Assembly: GCA_003521815.1 (NCBI GenBank)
Contig: DPHE01000030.1
Span: 35,751 to 51,357, forward strand
Direction of reading: 5' to 3'
DNA from: Colwellia sp.
GTDB taxonomy: Bacteria; Pseudomonadota; Gammaproteobacteria; Enterobacterales; Alteromonadaceae
Length of the DNA: 15,607 nucleotides
In this document: positions 1 through 8,205 of the stretch, piece after piece
How positions within the stretch are numbered: position 1 is the stretch's first letter
How the letters are laid out: each line of letters opens with the position of its first letter
The notes under the pieces: model-generated
Database searches by the model: none
Told to the model about the DNA's origin: nothing
What the model saw: only the letters and a program-made list of their open reading frames with translations
Program-made: the position numbers and the translations under genes

Positions 1-1439
1 TCAGAAAGAACAACGAATTTTTCGCCTTCTTTAACAAGACCCATTGCAATACCAGCAACAGACGCTTTAATTGGTACACCCGCATCCATAAGAGCAAGTG
101 AAGTACCACAAACCGAAGCCATTGAAGATGAACCATTCGATTCAGTAATTTCAGAAACAACACGTACAGCGTACGGAAATTCTTCAACAGTAGGCATAAC
201 AGCTAACATACCGCGTTTTGCTAAACGACCATGACCAATTTCGCGACGCTTAGGAGAACCAACAAAACCAGTTTCGCCAACACTGTATGGAGGGAAGTTA
301 TAATGAAGCATAAATGCATCAGTTTTCTCACCTAAAATACTGTCAATACGTTGTGCATCACGTTGGGTTCCAAGCGTAGCAGTAACTAATGCTTGAGTCT
401 CACCACGTGTAAATACGGCAGAACCATGAGTTCTTGGTAACACGCCAGTCATCACGTCTAACGCACGGATTGATTCAGGATCACGACCATCAATACGAGG
501 GTTGCCATCAGTAATGCGACCACGTACGACTGTTTTTTCTAAATCATGGAATAAATCTTTAGCATCTTGAACATCAAGATCTGCATCAGCAGCCAATAAT
601 GTTTCAATAACACCATTGCGAATTTCTTTAATTTTCTCGTAACGAACTGCTTTTTCAGTGATTTGATAAGCTTCGTTCACTTGACCTTCAGAAAGCTCAG
701 CAATTTTAGCAAGTAGTTCAGCGTTTTTAACTGGTGCTTCCCAATTCCATGAAGGCGTGTTTACTTCAGCTTTCAATTCTTTAATCGCTGAAACAGCAAC
801 TTGCATTTGCTCGTGTCCGTAAACTACAGCACCAAGCATTACTTCTTCAGATAATACGTCAGCTTCTGATTCAACCATTAATACGGCAGAGTCTGTACCT
901 GAAACAACTAAGTCTAATTGACTTGCTGGTAATTCAGATTGAAGTGGGTTAAGAATGTATTGACCTTCAGTATAACCAACACGTGCTGCACCTACTGGAC
1001 CACTAAATGGAACACCAGCAATAGCAAGTGCTGCAGAAGCACCAATCAATGAAATAATATCAGGGGCGATTTCTGGATTAACTGAAACAACCGTGATAAT
1101 TATTTGCACTTCGTTAGTGAAGCCTTCAGGGAATAATGGACGAAGTGGACGGTCAATTAAACGCGCAATAAGTGTTTCTTCTTCTGAAGGACGACCTTCA
1201 CGTTTAAAGAAACTACCTGGGATTTTACCTGCAGCGTAAGTACGCTCTTGATAGTTTATTGTTAACGGGAAAAAATCTTGACCAGGTTTAGCTTCTTTTT
1301 TTGCAACAACAGAGACGAGTACACAAGTATCGTCCATGCTAGCCATAACAGCAGCAGTTGCTTGACGAGCAATGTTGCCCGTTTCAAGTGTTACGGTATG
1401 TTTACCGTATTGAAATTTCTTAGTTACTGGATTAAACAT
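1..1439 (-). CDS. pnp: Polynucleotide phosphorylase, N-terminal part (cut by window edge)
   Basis: PNPase degrades RNA 3' to 5' by phosphorolysis and is a core part of the RNA degradosome. About 479 codons are present of a family length near 700. The frame is open to the left edge, so the C-terminal KH and S1 domains lie outside. The protein begins MFNPVTKKFQYGKHTVTLET and holds the first RNase PH-like domain (including FFKREGRPSEEETLIARLID), the helical linker, and most of the second RNase PH-like domain (TRGETQALVTATLGT, then FMLHYNFPPYSVGETG, then RREIGHGRLAKR). ATG at 1437-1439 is preceded by AAGGA about ten bases upstream. It is the last gene of the operon visible here, downstream of rpsO as in E. 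coli. Family identity is near certain; only the truncation limits the entry. Confidence 0.97.
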   Translation of the reverse strand, partial: MFNPVTKKFQYGKHTVTLETGNIARQATAAVMASMDDTCVLVSVVAKKEAKPGQDFFPLTINYQERTYAAGKIPGSFFKREGRPSEEETLIARLIDRPLRPLFPEGFTNEVQIIITVVSVNPEIAPDIISLIGASAALAIAGVPFSGPVGAARVGYTEGQYILNPLQSELPASQLDLVVSGTDSAVLMVESEADVLSEEVMLGAVVYGHEQMQVAVSAIKELKAEVNTPSWNWEAPVKNAELLAKIAELSEGQVNEAYQITEKAVRYEKIKEIRNGVIETLLAADADLDVQDAKDLFHDLEKTVVRGRITDGNPRIDGRDPESIRALDVMTGVLPRTHGSAVFTRGETQALVTATLGTQRDAQRIDSILGEKTDAFMLHYNFPPYSVGETGFVGSPKRREIGHGRLAKRGMLAVMPTVEEFPYAVRVVSEITESNGSSSMASVCGTSLALMDAGVPIKASVAGIAMGLVKEGEKFVVLS

Positions 1440-1470
1440 TTACTATGTTTCCTTAATATTTACTTAATTA

Positions 1471-1559
1471 TATTAATCAATCTGTACAATTATTTATTCA
1501 CTAAAACAATAGTTTTTAATCGTTAAGTGGAACAAAAAATTATACAGTTTGATTGATTA
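1471..1559 (-). promoter_or_regulatory. Long imperfect hairpin in the pnp leader, candidate RNase III processing site
   Basis: The arms 1539-1558 and 1471-1490 pair over about 17 positions with one A-A mismatch and one G-U pair. The inner bases continue the stem: 1521-1531 against 1499-1509 with a bulge and a U-U mismatch. The hairpin ends about 30 bases before the pnp ATG. In E. coli the pnp leader forms a long stem that RNase III cuts, after which PNPase represses its own synthesis. Position and shape match that arrangement. The pairing is seen in the sequence; the RNase III role is inferred. Confidence 0.55.
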
Positions 1560-1624
1560 TTTACAGGCTAAATACTACCAACTTTTACTACCAACTTTGT
1601 ATGACGATATTATTAAGCAAGCAC

Positions 1625-1646
1625 ATTATACTACCCTGAGTAGTAT
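1625..1646 (-). promoter_or_regulatory. Possible internal pnp promoter (-10 inside an inverted repeat)
   Basis: A consensus TATAAT reads leftward at 1625-1630. It overlaps an inverted repeat with 7-bp arms (1628-1634 and 1640-1646) around a 5-base centre. I see no good -35 at the right spacing. E. coli has a second pnp promoter between rpsO and pnp, so one would be expected here. The call is tentative. Confidence 0.35.
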
Positions 1647-1751
1647 TTGCTAGTTAGAATAGGGGGTTACTACGGTATTAGTACAAAAAAGATCAACTTA
1701 TACCATATGAATACCGATTGGCTTAATTTGAAAATTAAACTGTATAAAAGC

Positions 1752-1776
1752 AAAAAGGAGCCTATGGCTCCTTTTT
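1752..1776 (-). terminator. Intrinsic terminator after rpsO
   Basis: A perfect 11-bp stem (AAAAAGGAGCC and its complement) encloses a 3-base loop 24 bases after the rpsO stop. Leftward transcripts end the hairpin in a U run; because the stem starts with A's, it could also act in the other direction. The same place in E. coli holds a partial terminator that separates rpsO messages from rpsO-pnp read-through. Confidence 0.85.
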
Positions 1777-1800
1777 CATATCATTTGAGTAAATAAATGA

Positions 1801-2070
1801 TTAACGACGTAGACCTAATTTACCGATCAAAGCAGTATAACGTTCAACGTTTTTACCGTTTAAGTAATCAAGTAATTTACGACGTTGTGCAACCATACGT
1901 AATAAACCACGACGTGAATGGTGATCATGGATGTGCTCTTTGAAGTGACCTTGTAAGTGGTTGATTTGTGTAGTTAACAAAGCAACTTGTACTTCTGGTG
2001 AACCAGTATCACCTTCTTTTTGAGCGTATTCTGCAACGATTGCTGCTTTTTCTGTAGCATTTAAAGACAT
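1801..2070 (-). CDS. rpsO: 30S ribosomal protein S15
   Basis: S15 is a primary 16S rRNA-binding protein that nucleates assembly of the 30S platform. The 89-residue product has the normal family length. It carries the conserved helix-turn region TGSPEVQVALLTTQINHLQG and the rRNA-binding segment HDHHSRRGLLRMVAQRRKLL, and it ends in LGLRR. ATG at 2068-2070 follows TAAGGA with seven bases between. The gene has its own promoter and leader hairpin upstream and a terminator downstream, so it can be expressed apart from the operon. In E. coli S15 represses its own translation by binding the leader; the same is plausible here but the known pseudoknot is not proven. Confidence 0.98.
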   Translation of the reverse strand: MSLNATEKAAIVAEYAQKEGDTGSPEVQVALLTTQINHLQGHFKEHIHDHHSRRGLLRMVAQRRKLLDYLNGKNVERYTALIGKLGLRR

Positions 2071-2089
2071 TATAAATCCTTAGTGTGTA

Positions 2090-2123
2090 AACTTAACTAA
2101 TTGATTTAACATTAGTTTAAGTT
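2090..2123 (-). promoter_or_regulatory. rpsO leader hairpin, candidate S15 autoregulatory site
   Basis: The transcript can form a 12-bp stem with one bulged base (2111-2123 with 2090-2101) around a 9-base loop. It ends about 10 bases before the rpsO Shine-Dalgarno. S15 controls its own mRNA through leader structures in many bacteria, so this is the natural place for such a site. The fold is directly visible; binding by S15 is inferred. Confidence 0.45.
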
Positions 2124-2178
2124 ATAAAAGTCTACCTGTGCCAAACACTAATTCAGCGAAGGTAACGAAAGAGCGCGT

Positions 2179-2206
2179 ATTTTATCAGGGCACAGCTAAA
2201 ATGCAA
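2179..2206 (-). promoter_or_regulatory. rpsO promoter (sigma70 type)
   Basis: TTGCAT (2201-2206) and TAAAAT (2179-2184) read leftward with a 16-base spacer. This predicts a start near 2172 and a leader of about 100 bases before rpsO. It lies in the truB-rpsO gap, where E. coli also has its rpsO promoter. Confidence 0.6.
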
Positions 2207-2286
2207 CTAAAAATCAACGCACTTATTGTAAATCTTACGTAATGAAAAAGACAAATTTCTCAAAACAAGGGCTAATTGATTAAAGA

Positions 2287-3234
2287 CTAAGCAACCACAA
2301 TGCGTTTCGGTGCTACTTGGCCATCATCGTTAATAAAACCAACACCAATAAACTCGGCATTCTCATCATGTTCATCTTCACCAATATACACCTGAAGGCT
2401 GCCTTCTGGCGGCGCTTTATAGGCTCGTACTGGGTTACCATGGCGTAAAAAATTAGCTGACACGTCATCAACATATACTTTTGGCATACCCGTTACCGCA
2501 CTTTGCATCGGCAATAACAGTGGATCGAGTAATTCAGATGGTGTTATTTCTTGATCAATAGCTTGTTCTAATAGCGCTTCCAACTCAGGCAAAGTAATCA
2601 TTTTATCAATAGGATAACTCCCTACAGCTAAACGTCTCAAATGAGAAACATGCGCACCACATCCTAAAAGTTCTCCCAAATCATCAACAATCGTACGAAT
2701 GTAAGTTCCTTTAGAGACATGTATATTCAATTCAACTTCATCATGCTCAAAACGTAATAACTCTAAAGAAAATACAGTGATATCACGTGATTCACGTAGT
2801 ACTTCAATGCCTTCTCGCGCATATTTATACAAGGGTTTTCCTTGATATTTAAGTGCAGAATACATTGACGGTACTTGTTGTGTTGTTCCTCTGAAAGTAT
2901 CAAGTGCTTGTGCTAATTGCTCATTCGAAACAGTCACTTCTTTCTCGCTAACAACTTCACCACCGGCATCACTTGTCGTCGTACGAATACCAAGTTTTGC
3001 CGTGACTTGATAAGTTTTATCTGTATCAAGTAAGTACTGCGAGAATTTAGTTCCTTCACCTAAACAGATGGGTAACATACCTGTTGCCAGAGGATCTAAT
3101 GCCCCTGTATGCCCTGCTTTTTGCGCAAAATAAATACGTTTTACCGTTTGTAATGCATGATTTGATGACAAGCCATGCGGCTTATCTAGTAACAAAACAC
3201 CATTAACAGCACGACCTTTTCTACGTTTAGCCAT
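2287..3234 (-). CDS. truB: tRNA pseudouridine(55) synthase
   Basis: TruB isomerises U55 in the T-loop of elongator tRNAs and also acts as a tRNA chaperone. The 315-residue product is the usual length. The N-terminal motif GVLLLDKPHGLSS leads to the catalytic motif GHTGALDPLATG with the catalytic Asp at residue 47, then the conserved TYQVTAKLG and GTYIRTIVDDLG. A C-terminal PUA-like domain follows (roughly 245-315). ATG directly abuts the rbfA stop (TAAATG), with AAGGTGAG just inside the end of rbfA as ribosome-binding site, so translation is probably coupled. Confidence 0.97.
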   Translation of the reverse strand: MAKRRKGRAVNGVLLLDKPHGLSSNHALQTVKRIYFAQKAGHTGALDPLATGMLPICLGEGTKFSQYLLDTDKTYQVTAKLGIRTTTSDAGGEVVSEKEVTVSNEQLAQALDTFRGTTQQVPSMYSALKYQGKPLYKYAREGIEVLRESRDITVFSLELLRFEHDEVELNIHVSKGTYIRTIVDDLGELLGCGAHVSHLRRLAVGSYPIDKMITLPELEALLEQAIDQEITPSELLDPLLLPMQSAVTGMPKVYVDDVSANFLRHGNPVRAYKAPPEGSLQVYIGEDEHDENAEFIGVGFINDDGQVAPKRIVVA

Positions 3235-3651
3235 TTATGACTCACCTTGCTCACTGTCAGTATTAGATTCATCATCGACTTGCGTATCATCACTTTTATC
3301 ACTGGCAACTGCTTGGTCAACTAGCGCACTCATACGCACACCTTCGCTCATTGAACTATCATAAACAAAACGTAGATGCGGCATAATACGCGCACGTAAA
3401 CGCTTTCCTAATAATGAGCGAATATAACCTTCAGCATCCGCTAATACTTCAAGTGACGCTTTAATAGCTTCTGCATCATCATTATAAAAAGTAACAAATA
3501 CTTTTGCATAGGCTAAATCGCGAGTTACTTCTACAGCAGAAACTGTCGTCATACTTAATCGCGGATCTTTAATTTCGCGCATTAAAATAATGGCGATTTC
3601 TTTTTGGATTTGCTGACCTACACGATCAGTACGGGCATATTCTCTAGCCAT
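3235..3651 (-). CDS. rbfA: 30S ribosome-binding factor A
   Basis: RbfA is a KH-fold protein that binds the immature 30S subunit near the 5' helix of 16S rRNA and is important for growth in the cold. The product of 138 residues starts MAREYARTDRVGQQIQKEIA, which aligns with the start of E. coli RbfA, and holds the conserved REIKDPRLSMTTVSAVEVTR. I chose ATG at 3649-3651 because TAAGGAG lies seven bases upstream. An in-frame ATG at 3711 would add 20 residues with no family counterpart and lies directly against the hairpin at 3712-3733. The tail (about 115-138) is acidic and Asp/Ser-rich, as is common for this family. Confidence 0.95.
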   Translation of the reverse strand: MAREYARTDRVGQQIQKEIAIILMREIKDPRLSMTTVSAVEVTRDLAYAKVFVTFYNDDAEAIKASLEVLADAEGYIRSLLGKRLRARIMPHLRFVYDSSMSEGVRMSALVDQAVASDKSDDTQVDDESNTDSEQGES

Positions 3652-3711
3652 CGTATACTCCTTAGAAGCTGTAATTACTAAATTAGAGCTTTCTTTATCA
3701 ATAATTAACAC

Positions 3712-3733
3712 AAAAGGGGCATAAGCCCCTTTT
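3712..3733 (-). terminator. GC-rich hairpin with short U run between infB and rbfA
   Basis: A perfect 9-bp stem (AAAAGGGGC and its complement, 4-base loop) is followed in leftward transcripts by U4 at the foot of the stem. It resembles an intrinsic terminator. rbfA, truB and perhaps downstream genes would depend on read-through or on a promoter I cannot locate, so I expect partial termination or an RNA-processing or stability role. Confidence 0.55.
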
Positions 3734-3762
3734 AATATTTAAATATGTTGCTTTAGATTGAA

Positions 3763-3846
3763 GCTAATTGGTTGAAATACAAGGCGGATGCACGGAGCCT
3801 AGTTTACTAAGTGAGTACATCCAACGCCGTAGTTTAATCAATTAGC
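3763..3846. repeat. 84-bp palindromic repeat element (REP/MITE-like)
   Basis: Inverted arms of 22-24 bases (3763-3786 and 3825-3846, beginning GCTAATTG and ending CAATTAGC) enclose a centre that can itself fold (GATGCAC near 3787 with GTACATC near 3816). There is no coding frame. It starts 12 bases past the infB stop. The compact symmetric form between two genes is that of a dispersed intergenic repeat; copy number cannot be judged from one window. Confidence 0.6.
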
Positions 3847-3858
3847 AATAATATAAAG

Positions 3859-6522
3859 TTACAGCGAACGTTTAATTTCAACTGTTTCAAATACTTCGAT
3901 CTGATCGCCTACACGTACATCATTGTAGTTCTTAACACCGATACCACATTCAATACCGTTACGAACTTCTTGTACATCATCTTTAAAGCGACGTAATGAT
4001 TCAAGTTCACCTTCGTAAATAACCACGTTTTCACGTAATACACGAATTGGAGCTGAACGTTTAATAATACCTTCAGTAACCATACAACCAGCAATTGCGC
4101 CAATTTTAGGTGATTTAAATACATCACGAACTTGAGCAAGACCAATAATTTCTTGCTTGAATTCTGGTGCTAACATACCGCTCATTGCTTGTTTAACTTC
4201 ATCAATCAAGGCGTAGATAACACTATAATAGCGTAAATCAATGTTTTCAGACTCAATCACTTTACGCGCAGAAGCATCAGCACGTACATTGAAACCAACA
4301 ACGATTGCATTAGACGCTGCAGCTAAAGTTGCATCAGTTTCAGTGATTGCACCCACACCTGAGCCAACAATCTTCACTTTCACTTCATCAGTAGAAAGTT
4401 TCAATAATGAATCAGAAATGGCTTCAAGTGAACCTTGAACATCAGACTTAATAACAACATTTACTTCTGAAATTTCGCCTTCTGCCATACTAGCAAACAT
4501 ATTTTCTAGCTTAGCTTTTTGTTGACGAGCAAGTTTCACATCACGGAATTTACCTTGACGATATAAAGCAACTTCGCGTGCTTTCTTCTCATCTTTAACA
4601 ACAGTCGCTTCATCACCGGCTTGTGGTACACCACTTAAACCAAGAATCTCCACTGGAATTGAAGGACCTGCTGATTGAATCGTTTTACCATTTTCATCAC
4701 GCATTGCTCGAACGCGACCATATTCTAAACCACAAAGTACGATATCACCTTGCTTTAAGGTACCTTCTTGTACCAGTACGGTAGCTACTGGGCCACGGCC
4801 TTTATCTAATTTAGATTCAACCACAACACCATTTGCCATTTTATCAACAACAGCGGTAAGTTCTAATACTTCAGATTGTAATAATATAGCATCAAGTAAT
4901 TCGTCAATACCTAAACCAGTTTTGGCTGATACATGACAGAATTGAACGTCACCGCCCCACTCTTCTGAAAGTACATCGTGTTGTGATAATTCACTTTTAA
5001 CACGATCTGGATCAGCACCTTCTTTATCCATCTTGTTCACAGCAATAATAATTGGTGCATCAGACGCTTTCGCATGCTGAATGGCTTCAATTGTTTGCGG
5101 CATAACACCATCATCAGCGGCCACAACAATGATAACAATATCTGTTGCTTTAGCACCACGAGAACGCATTGATGTAAAGGCAGCATGACCAGGAGTATCT
5201 AAGAAAGTAATCATGCCATGACCGGTTTCTACATGATAAGCACCGATATGCTGTGTAATACCACCCGCTTCACCATCTGCTACTTTTGCTTCACGAATGT
5301 AATCAAGTAATGATGTTTTACCATGGTCAACATGACCCATAATAGTAACAACTGGTGCACGTGTTATTGCTTCACCAGTATGAGCTCGGTCAGATAATAC
5401 CGCTTCTTCAAGAGCATTCTCTTTAACTAAAACAACATCAAAACCCATTTCTTCAGCAACTAATGCCGCTGTTTCTTGGTCAATGACTTGGTTAATGGTT
5501 GCCATAGCACCCAATTTAAACATGGCTTTAACAACTTCAGCACCTTTCTTCGCCATTTTATTCGCTAATTCAGCAACCGAAATAGTTTCGCCAATGCGAA
5601 TATCATTTAATTTAGTTTCTACTGGCTTAGTAAACCCATGTTTTAAACTTTGTGGTGCAGATAATGTTTGCTTACGTCCGCCACGAGCATTACGTCCGCC
5701 GCGGGCATTTTTATCTGTTGCCGCTTTTTTCTTCTTGCGACGACGGCCTGCGCCTTCATCTGCAGCATCAACTTTATCTTCAGCTTCTTGCGCGTATTTA
5801 GAAGAAGTAACATGAACAACTTCTTTTTCTTTCGCTTTACGTTCTTCTTCTTGTTCTTTCCAGCGTGCTTCATTTTCTTCAGCTAGCTTTCTAGCAGCTT
5901 CAGCAGCTTCTTTAGCTTCTGCTTCTATCTTCGCCGCTACTTCTTGTTCTTGTGCTAAGCGAAGTTTTTTAGCTTCTGGTGTTTCTTCAACTTTAACAAC
6001 AGGTACCTTTTCAGCTGCTGCTTGCTTGGCTTTTTCTGCTGCTTCAATTTTAGCTGCGGCTTTACGTTCAGCAGCAACTTCTGCTTTGGCTATGGCTACT
6101 GCTTTAGCATTTTCAGCTTCTTTCGCTGCTGCTTCGGCTTTTACTAGTGCTAATGCATCTGCTTTTGCTGTTGCTTCTGCTTCTGCTTGTGCTGCTGCTT
6201 CTGCAATTTGTTGTTCTTCTAACTCACTACGCTTCACGTAAGTGCGTTTTTTACGTACTTCAACATTAACCGATTTACTTTTGCTACCGTGTCCCATCGT
6301 CAATGTTGACTTAGTTTTACGGTTTAACGTCAATTTACTCGGCTTTGCTGATGAATTATCACCATGTTGTTTTTTCAAATATCCTAACAACGCTTCTTTT
6401 TCGTCTTGCGAAATAGCATCAGTTGCCGATTTATTAACGCCTGAGTCAGCCAATTGGCTCACTAAACGCTCCACCGGTGTACCTATTTCGTTGGCAAGCT
6501 CTGCTACAGTTATATCTGCCAT
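3859..6522 (-). CDS. infB: Translation initiation factor IF-2
   Basis: IF2 is the GTPase that recruits initiator tRNA to the 30S subunit and promotes 50S joining. The product is 887 residues, matching the long proteobacterial form. It starts with the IF2-N fold (1-50, VERLVSQLADSGVNKSA), followed by a long Ala/Glu/Lys coiled-coil region (about 100-235) and a basic RRRKKKK/ARGGR stretch (260-283). The second IF2-N fold and the G domain follow: GHVDHGKT (396-403), Thr423 in GGITQHIGAYHV, DTPGH (442-446), NKMD (496-499) and SAK (532-534). The remaining domains include the C-terminal fMet-tRNA-binding part. ATG is preceded by GGGAG ten bases upstream, and the gap to nusA is 23 bases. In E. coli, shorter IF2 forms arise from internal starts; I cannot assign these here. 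Confidence 0.98.
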   Translation of the reverse strand: MADITVAELANEIGTPVERLVSQLADSGVNKSATDAISQDEKEALLGYLKKQHGDNSSAKPSKLTLNRKTKSTLTMGHGSKSKSVNVEVRKKRTYVKRSELEEQQIAEAAAQAEAEATAKADALALVKAEAAAKEAENAKAVAIAKAEVAAERKAAAKIEAAEKAKQAAAEKVPVVKVEETPEAKKLRLAQEQEVAAKIEAEAKEAAEAARKLAEENEARWKEQEEERKAKEKEVVHVTSSKYAQEAEDKVDAADEGAGRRRKKKKAATDKNARGGRNARGGRKQTLSAPQSLKHGFTKPVETKLNDIRIGETISVAELANKMAKKGAEVVKAMFKLGAMATINQVIDQETAALVAEEMGFDVVLVKENALEEAVLSDRAHTGEAITRAPVVTIMGHVDHGKTSLLDYIREAKVADGEAGGITQHIGAYHVETGHGMITFLDTPGHAAFTSMRSRGAKATDIVIIVVAADDGVMPQTIEAIQHAKASDAPIIIAVNKMDKEGADPDRVKSELSQHDVLSEEWGGDVQFCHVSAKTGLGIDELLDAILLQSEVLELTAVVDKMANGVVVESKLDKGRGPVATVLVQEGTLKQGDIVLCGLEYGRVRAMRDENGKTIQSAGPSIPVEILGLSGVPQAGDEATVVKDEKKAREVALYRQGKFRDVKLARQQKAKLENMFASMAEGEISEVNVVIKSDVQGSLEAISDSLLKLSTDEVKVKIVGSGVGAITETDATLAAASNAIVVGFNVRADASARKVIESENIDLRYYSVIYALIDEVKQAMSGMLAPEFKQEIIGLAQVRDVFKSPKIGAIAGCMVTEGIIKRSAPIRVLRENVVIYEGELESLRRFKDDVQEVRNGIECGIGVKNYNDVRVGDQIEVFETVEIKRSL

Positions 6523-6545
6523 TTACACTATTCTCCCGGTGTTAA

Positions 6546-8042
6546 TTATTCTTCGTTAAACCAACAAATGTTACGTGCAGCCATAATTAGCTCGCCCGCT
6601 TTGGTTTCAGTTAATTCTTCAATATCGCTTATTTCATCAATGCCTTGTTCAGCTAAGTCTTCAAGTGTTATCACACCACGACTTGCTAAAACGAATGCTA
6701 AATGACGTTCTAAACCGTCAAGTGCTAATAAATCAGCAGCGGGCTCTGCACCTTCAAGCGTCTCTTCACTAGCAAGTGCTTGCGTTGTTAGTGCGTCTTT
6801 AGCTCGCTCTCTTAGCTCTTCAACAATCTCTTCAGTTAAACCATCAATTTCGAGCATTTCTGCTGCTGGTACATATGCTATCTCTTCTAAAGAAGTAAAA
6901 CCTTCATCAGATAGTAATGTAGCGAAATCTTCATCAAGATCTAACTTTTCGATAAATAAATTTAATACTTTGTCATTCTCTGCTTGATGCTTTTCTTTCA
7001 TGTCAGCAACAGTCATTACGTTTAGTTCCCAGCCAGTTAACTGACTTGCTAAACGAATATTCTGACCACTACGACCGATAGCCATAGCTAAGTTGCCTTC
7101 TTCTACAGCAATATCCATCGTGCCTTTGTCTTCATCAACAATAATTGAAGCAACTTCTGCAGGGGACATAGCGTTAATTACATATTGAGCTACGTTGTCG
7201 TCATATAACACGATATCAACACGTTCACCGCCTAATTCACCCGAAACGGCTTGTACACGTGAACCACGCATACCAACACAAGCACCAACAGGATCAATAC
7301 GTTTATCGTTACTTTTAACTGCAATTTTAGCGCGTGAACCAGGATCGCGAGCTGCGCCTTTAATTTCTAGCATTTCTTCGGCAATTTCTGGCACTTCAAC
7401 ACGAAATAGCTCAATTAACATTTCAGGTTTAGTACGGCTCACCAATAATTGTGCTCCACGTGCTTCTGGTTTAATTTCATATAATAAACCACGCACTCTG
7501 TCACCAGGACGAAATGTTTCGCGTGGTAACATGTCATCACGATAAATAATCGCTTCTGCATTATTACCTAAATCTAAAATAACGCTTTCACGACTAGATT
7601 TTTTCACGACACCCGTAACTAATTCACCCACTTGGTCTTGATATGCATCAACGACTAGAGCACGTTCAGCTTCACGAATTTTCTGTACAATAACTTGCTT
7701 CGCTGTTTGTGTAGTAACACGATCAAAAGTCACAGATTCAATTTGATCTTCAGAATAATCACCTACATTTAATTCAGGGTTCTCATATTGAGCAGCCGCT
7801 AAACTAATTTCAGCATAAGGATTTTCCATAGGTTCATCGCTGTCTGCAACGATTAACCAACGACGAAAAGTCTCAAACTCACCGGTGATACGATCAATAC
7901 AAACACGGACTATTATATCGCCATCATATTTTTTCTTGGTCGCTGTCTCTAAAGCAGTTTCCATTGCTTCAAAAATACTTTCACGTGGTAATGCCTTTTC
8001 ATTTGATACAGCATCAACAACCAGTAATATCTCTTTACTCAT
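6546..8042 (-). CDS. nusA: Transcription termination/antitermination factor NusA
   Basis: NusA binds RNA polymerase and nascent RNA, lengthens pauses, stimulates intrinsic termination and joins rRNA and lambda-type antitermination complexes. The product is 498 residues, the enterobacterial length. In order it has the polymerase-binding N-terminal domain (1-130, VSNEKALPRESIFEAME), an S1 domain (about 135-200), KH1 with GACVGMRGSRV (253-263), KH2 with AIGRSGQNIR (321-330), and two C-terminal acidic repeats ending AARNICWFNEE. The presence of both acidic repeats is typical of gammaproteobacteria. Upstream TAAGG is 12 bases from the ATG. A 268-bp palindromic element separates it from rimP. NusA may act on the terminators in the operon leader. 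Confidence 0.98.
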   Translation of the reverse strand: MSKEILLVVDAVSNEKALPRESIFEAMETALETATKKKYDGDIIVRVCIDRITGEFETFRRWLIVADSDEPMENPYAEISLAAAQYENPELNVGDYSEDQIESVTFDRVTTQTAKQVIVQKIREAERALVVDAYQDQVGELVTGVVKKSSRESVILDLGNNAEAIIYRDDMLPRETFRPGDRVRGLLYEIKPEARGAQLLVSRTKPEMLIELFRVEVPEIAEEMLEIKGAARDPGSRAKIAVKSNDKRIDPVGACVGMRGSRVQAVSGELGGERVDIVLYDDNVAQYVINAMSPAEVASIIVDEDKGTMDIAVEEGNLAMAIGRSGQNIRLASQLTGWELNVMTVADMKEKHQAENDKVLNLFIEKLDLDEDFATLLSDEGFTSLEEIAYVPAAEMLEIDGLTEEIVEELRERAKDALTTQALASEETLEGAEPAADLLALDGLERHLAFVLASRGVITLEDLAEQGIDEISDIEELTETKAGELIMAARNICWFNEE

Positions 8043-8119
8043 GTTTCTTTAGCCTTAATTTTTAAGGTAACTATTTATCTTGTCGTTGTATAAAACGATT
8101 TATCTATCAAAGTAACAGT

Positions 8120-8133
8120 TTGACTTAAGTCAA
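8120..8133. promoter_or_regulatory. 14-bp perfect palindrome upstream of nusA
   Basis: TTGACTTAAGTCAA is a perfect inverted repeat about 80 bases before the nusA start. Its left half, read toward nusA, also offers TTGACT as a -35, but no convincing -10 sits 16-18 bases further on. It could be a regulator site or part of a nusA promoter. Only the palindrome itself is certain. Confidence 0.3.
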
Positions 8134-8205
8134 GTCTGCGCGTTTTTTGTAAATTGAGTTATATAACTAGATGCTAAATAGTTACTGCTATTAAACTTAA
8201 ATATC

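Noticed and set aside
1278..1526. Rightward frame across the pnp start and leader
   Set aside because: It lies antisense to the conserved N-terminus of pnp and to the leader hairpin, with no recognisable protein features.
3652..3711. Longer rbfA reading from an ATG at 3711
   Set aside because: The extra 20 residues have no family counterpart, the ATG abuts a hairpin, and the inner ATG has a near-perfect ribosome-binding site.
5483..6559. Rightward open frames opposite infB
   Set aside because: They mirror the Ala/Glu/Lys-rich coiled-coil region of IF2; repetitive codons leave the other strand open.
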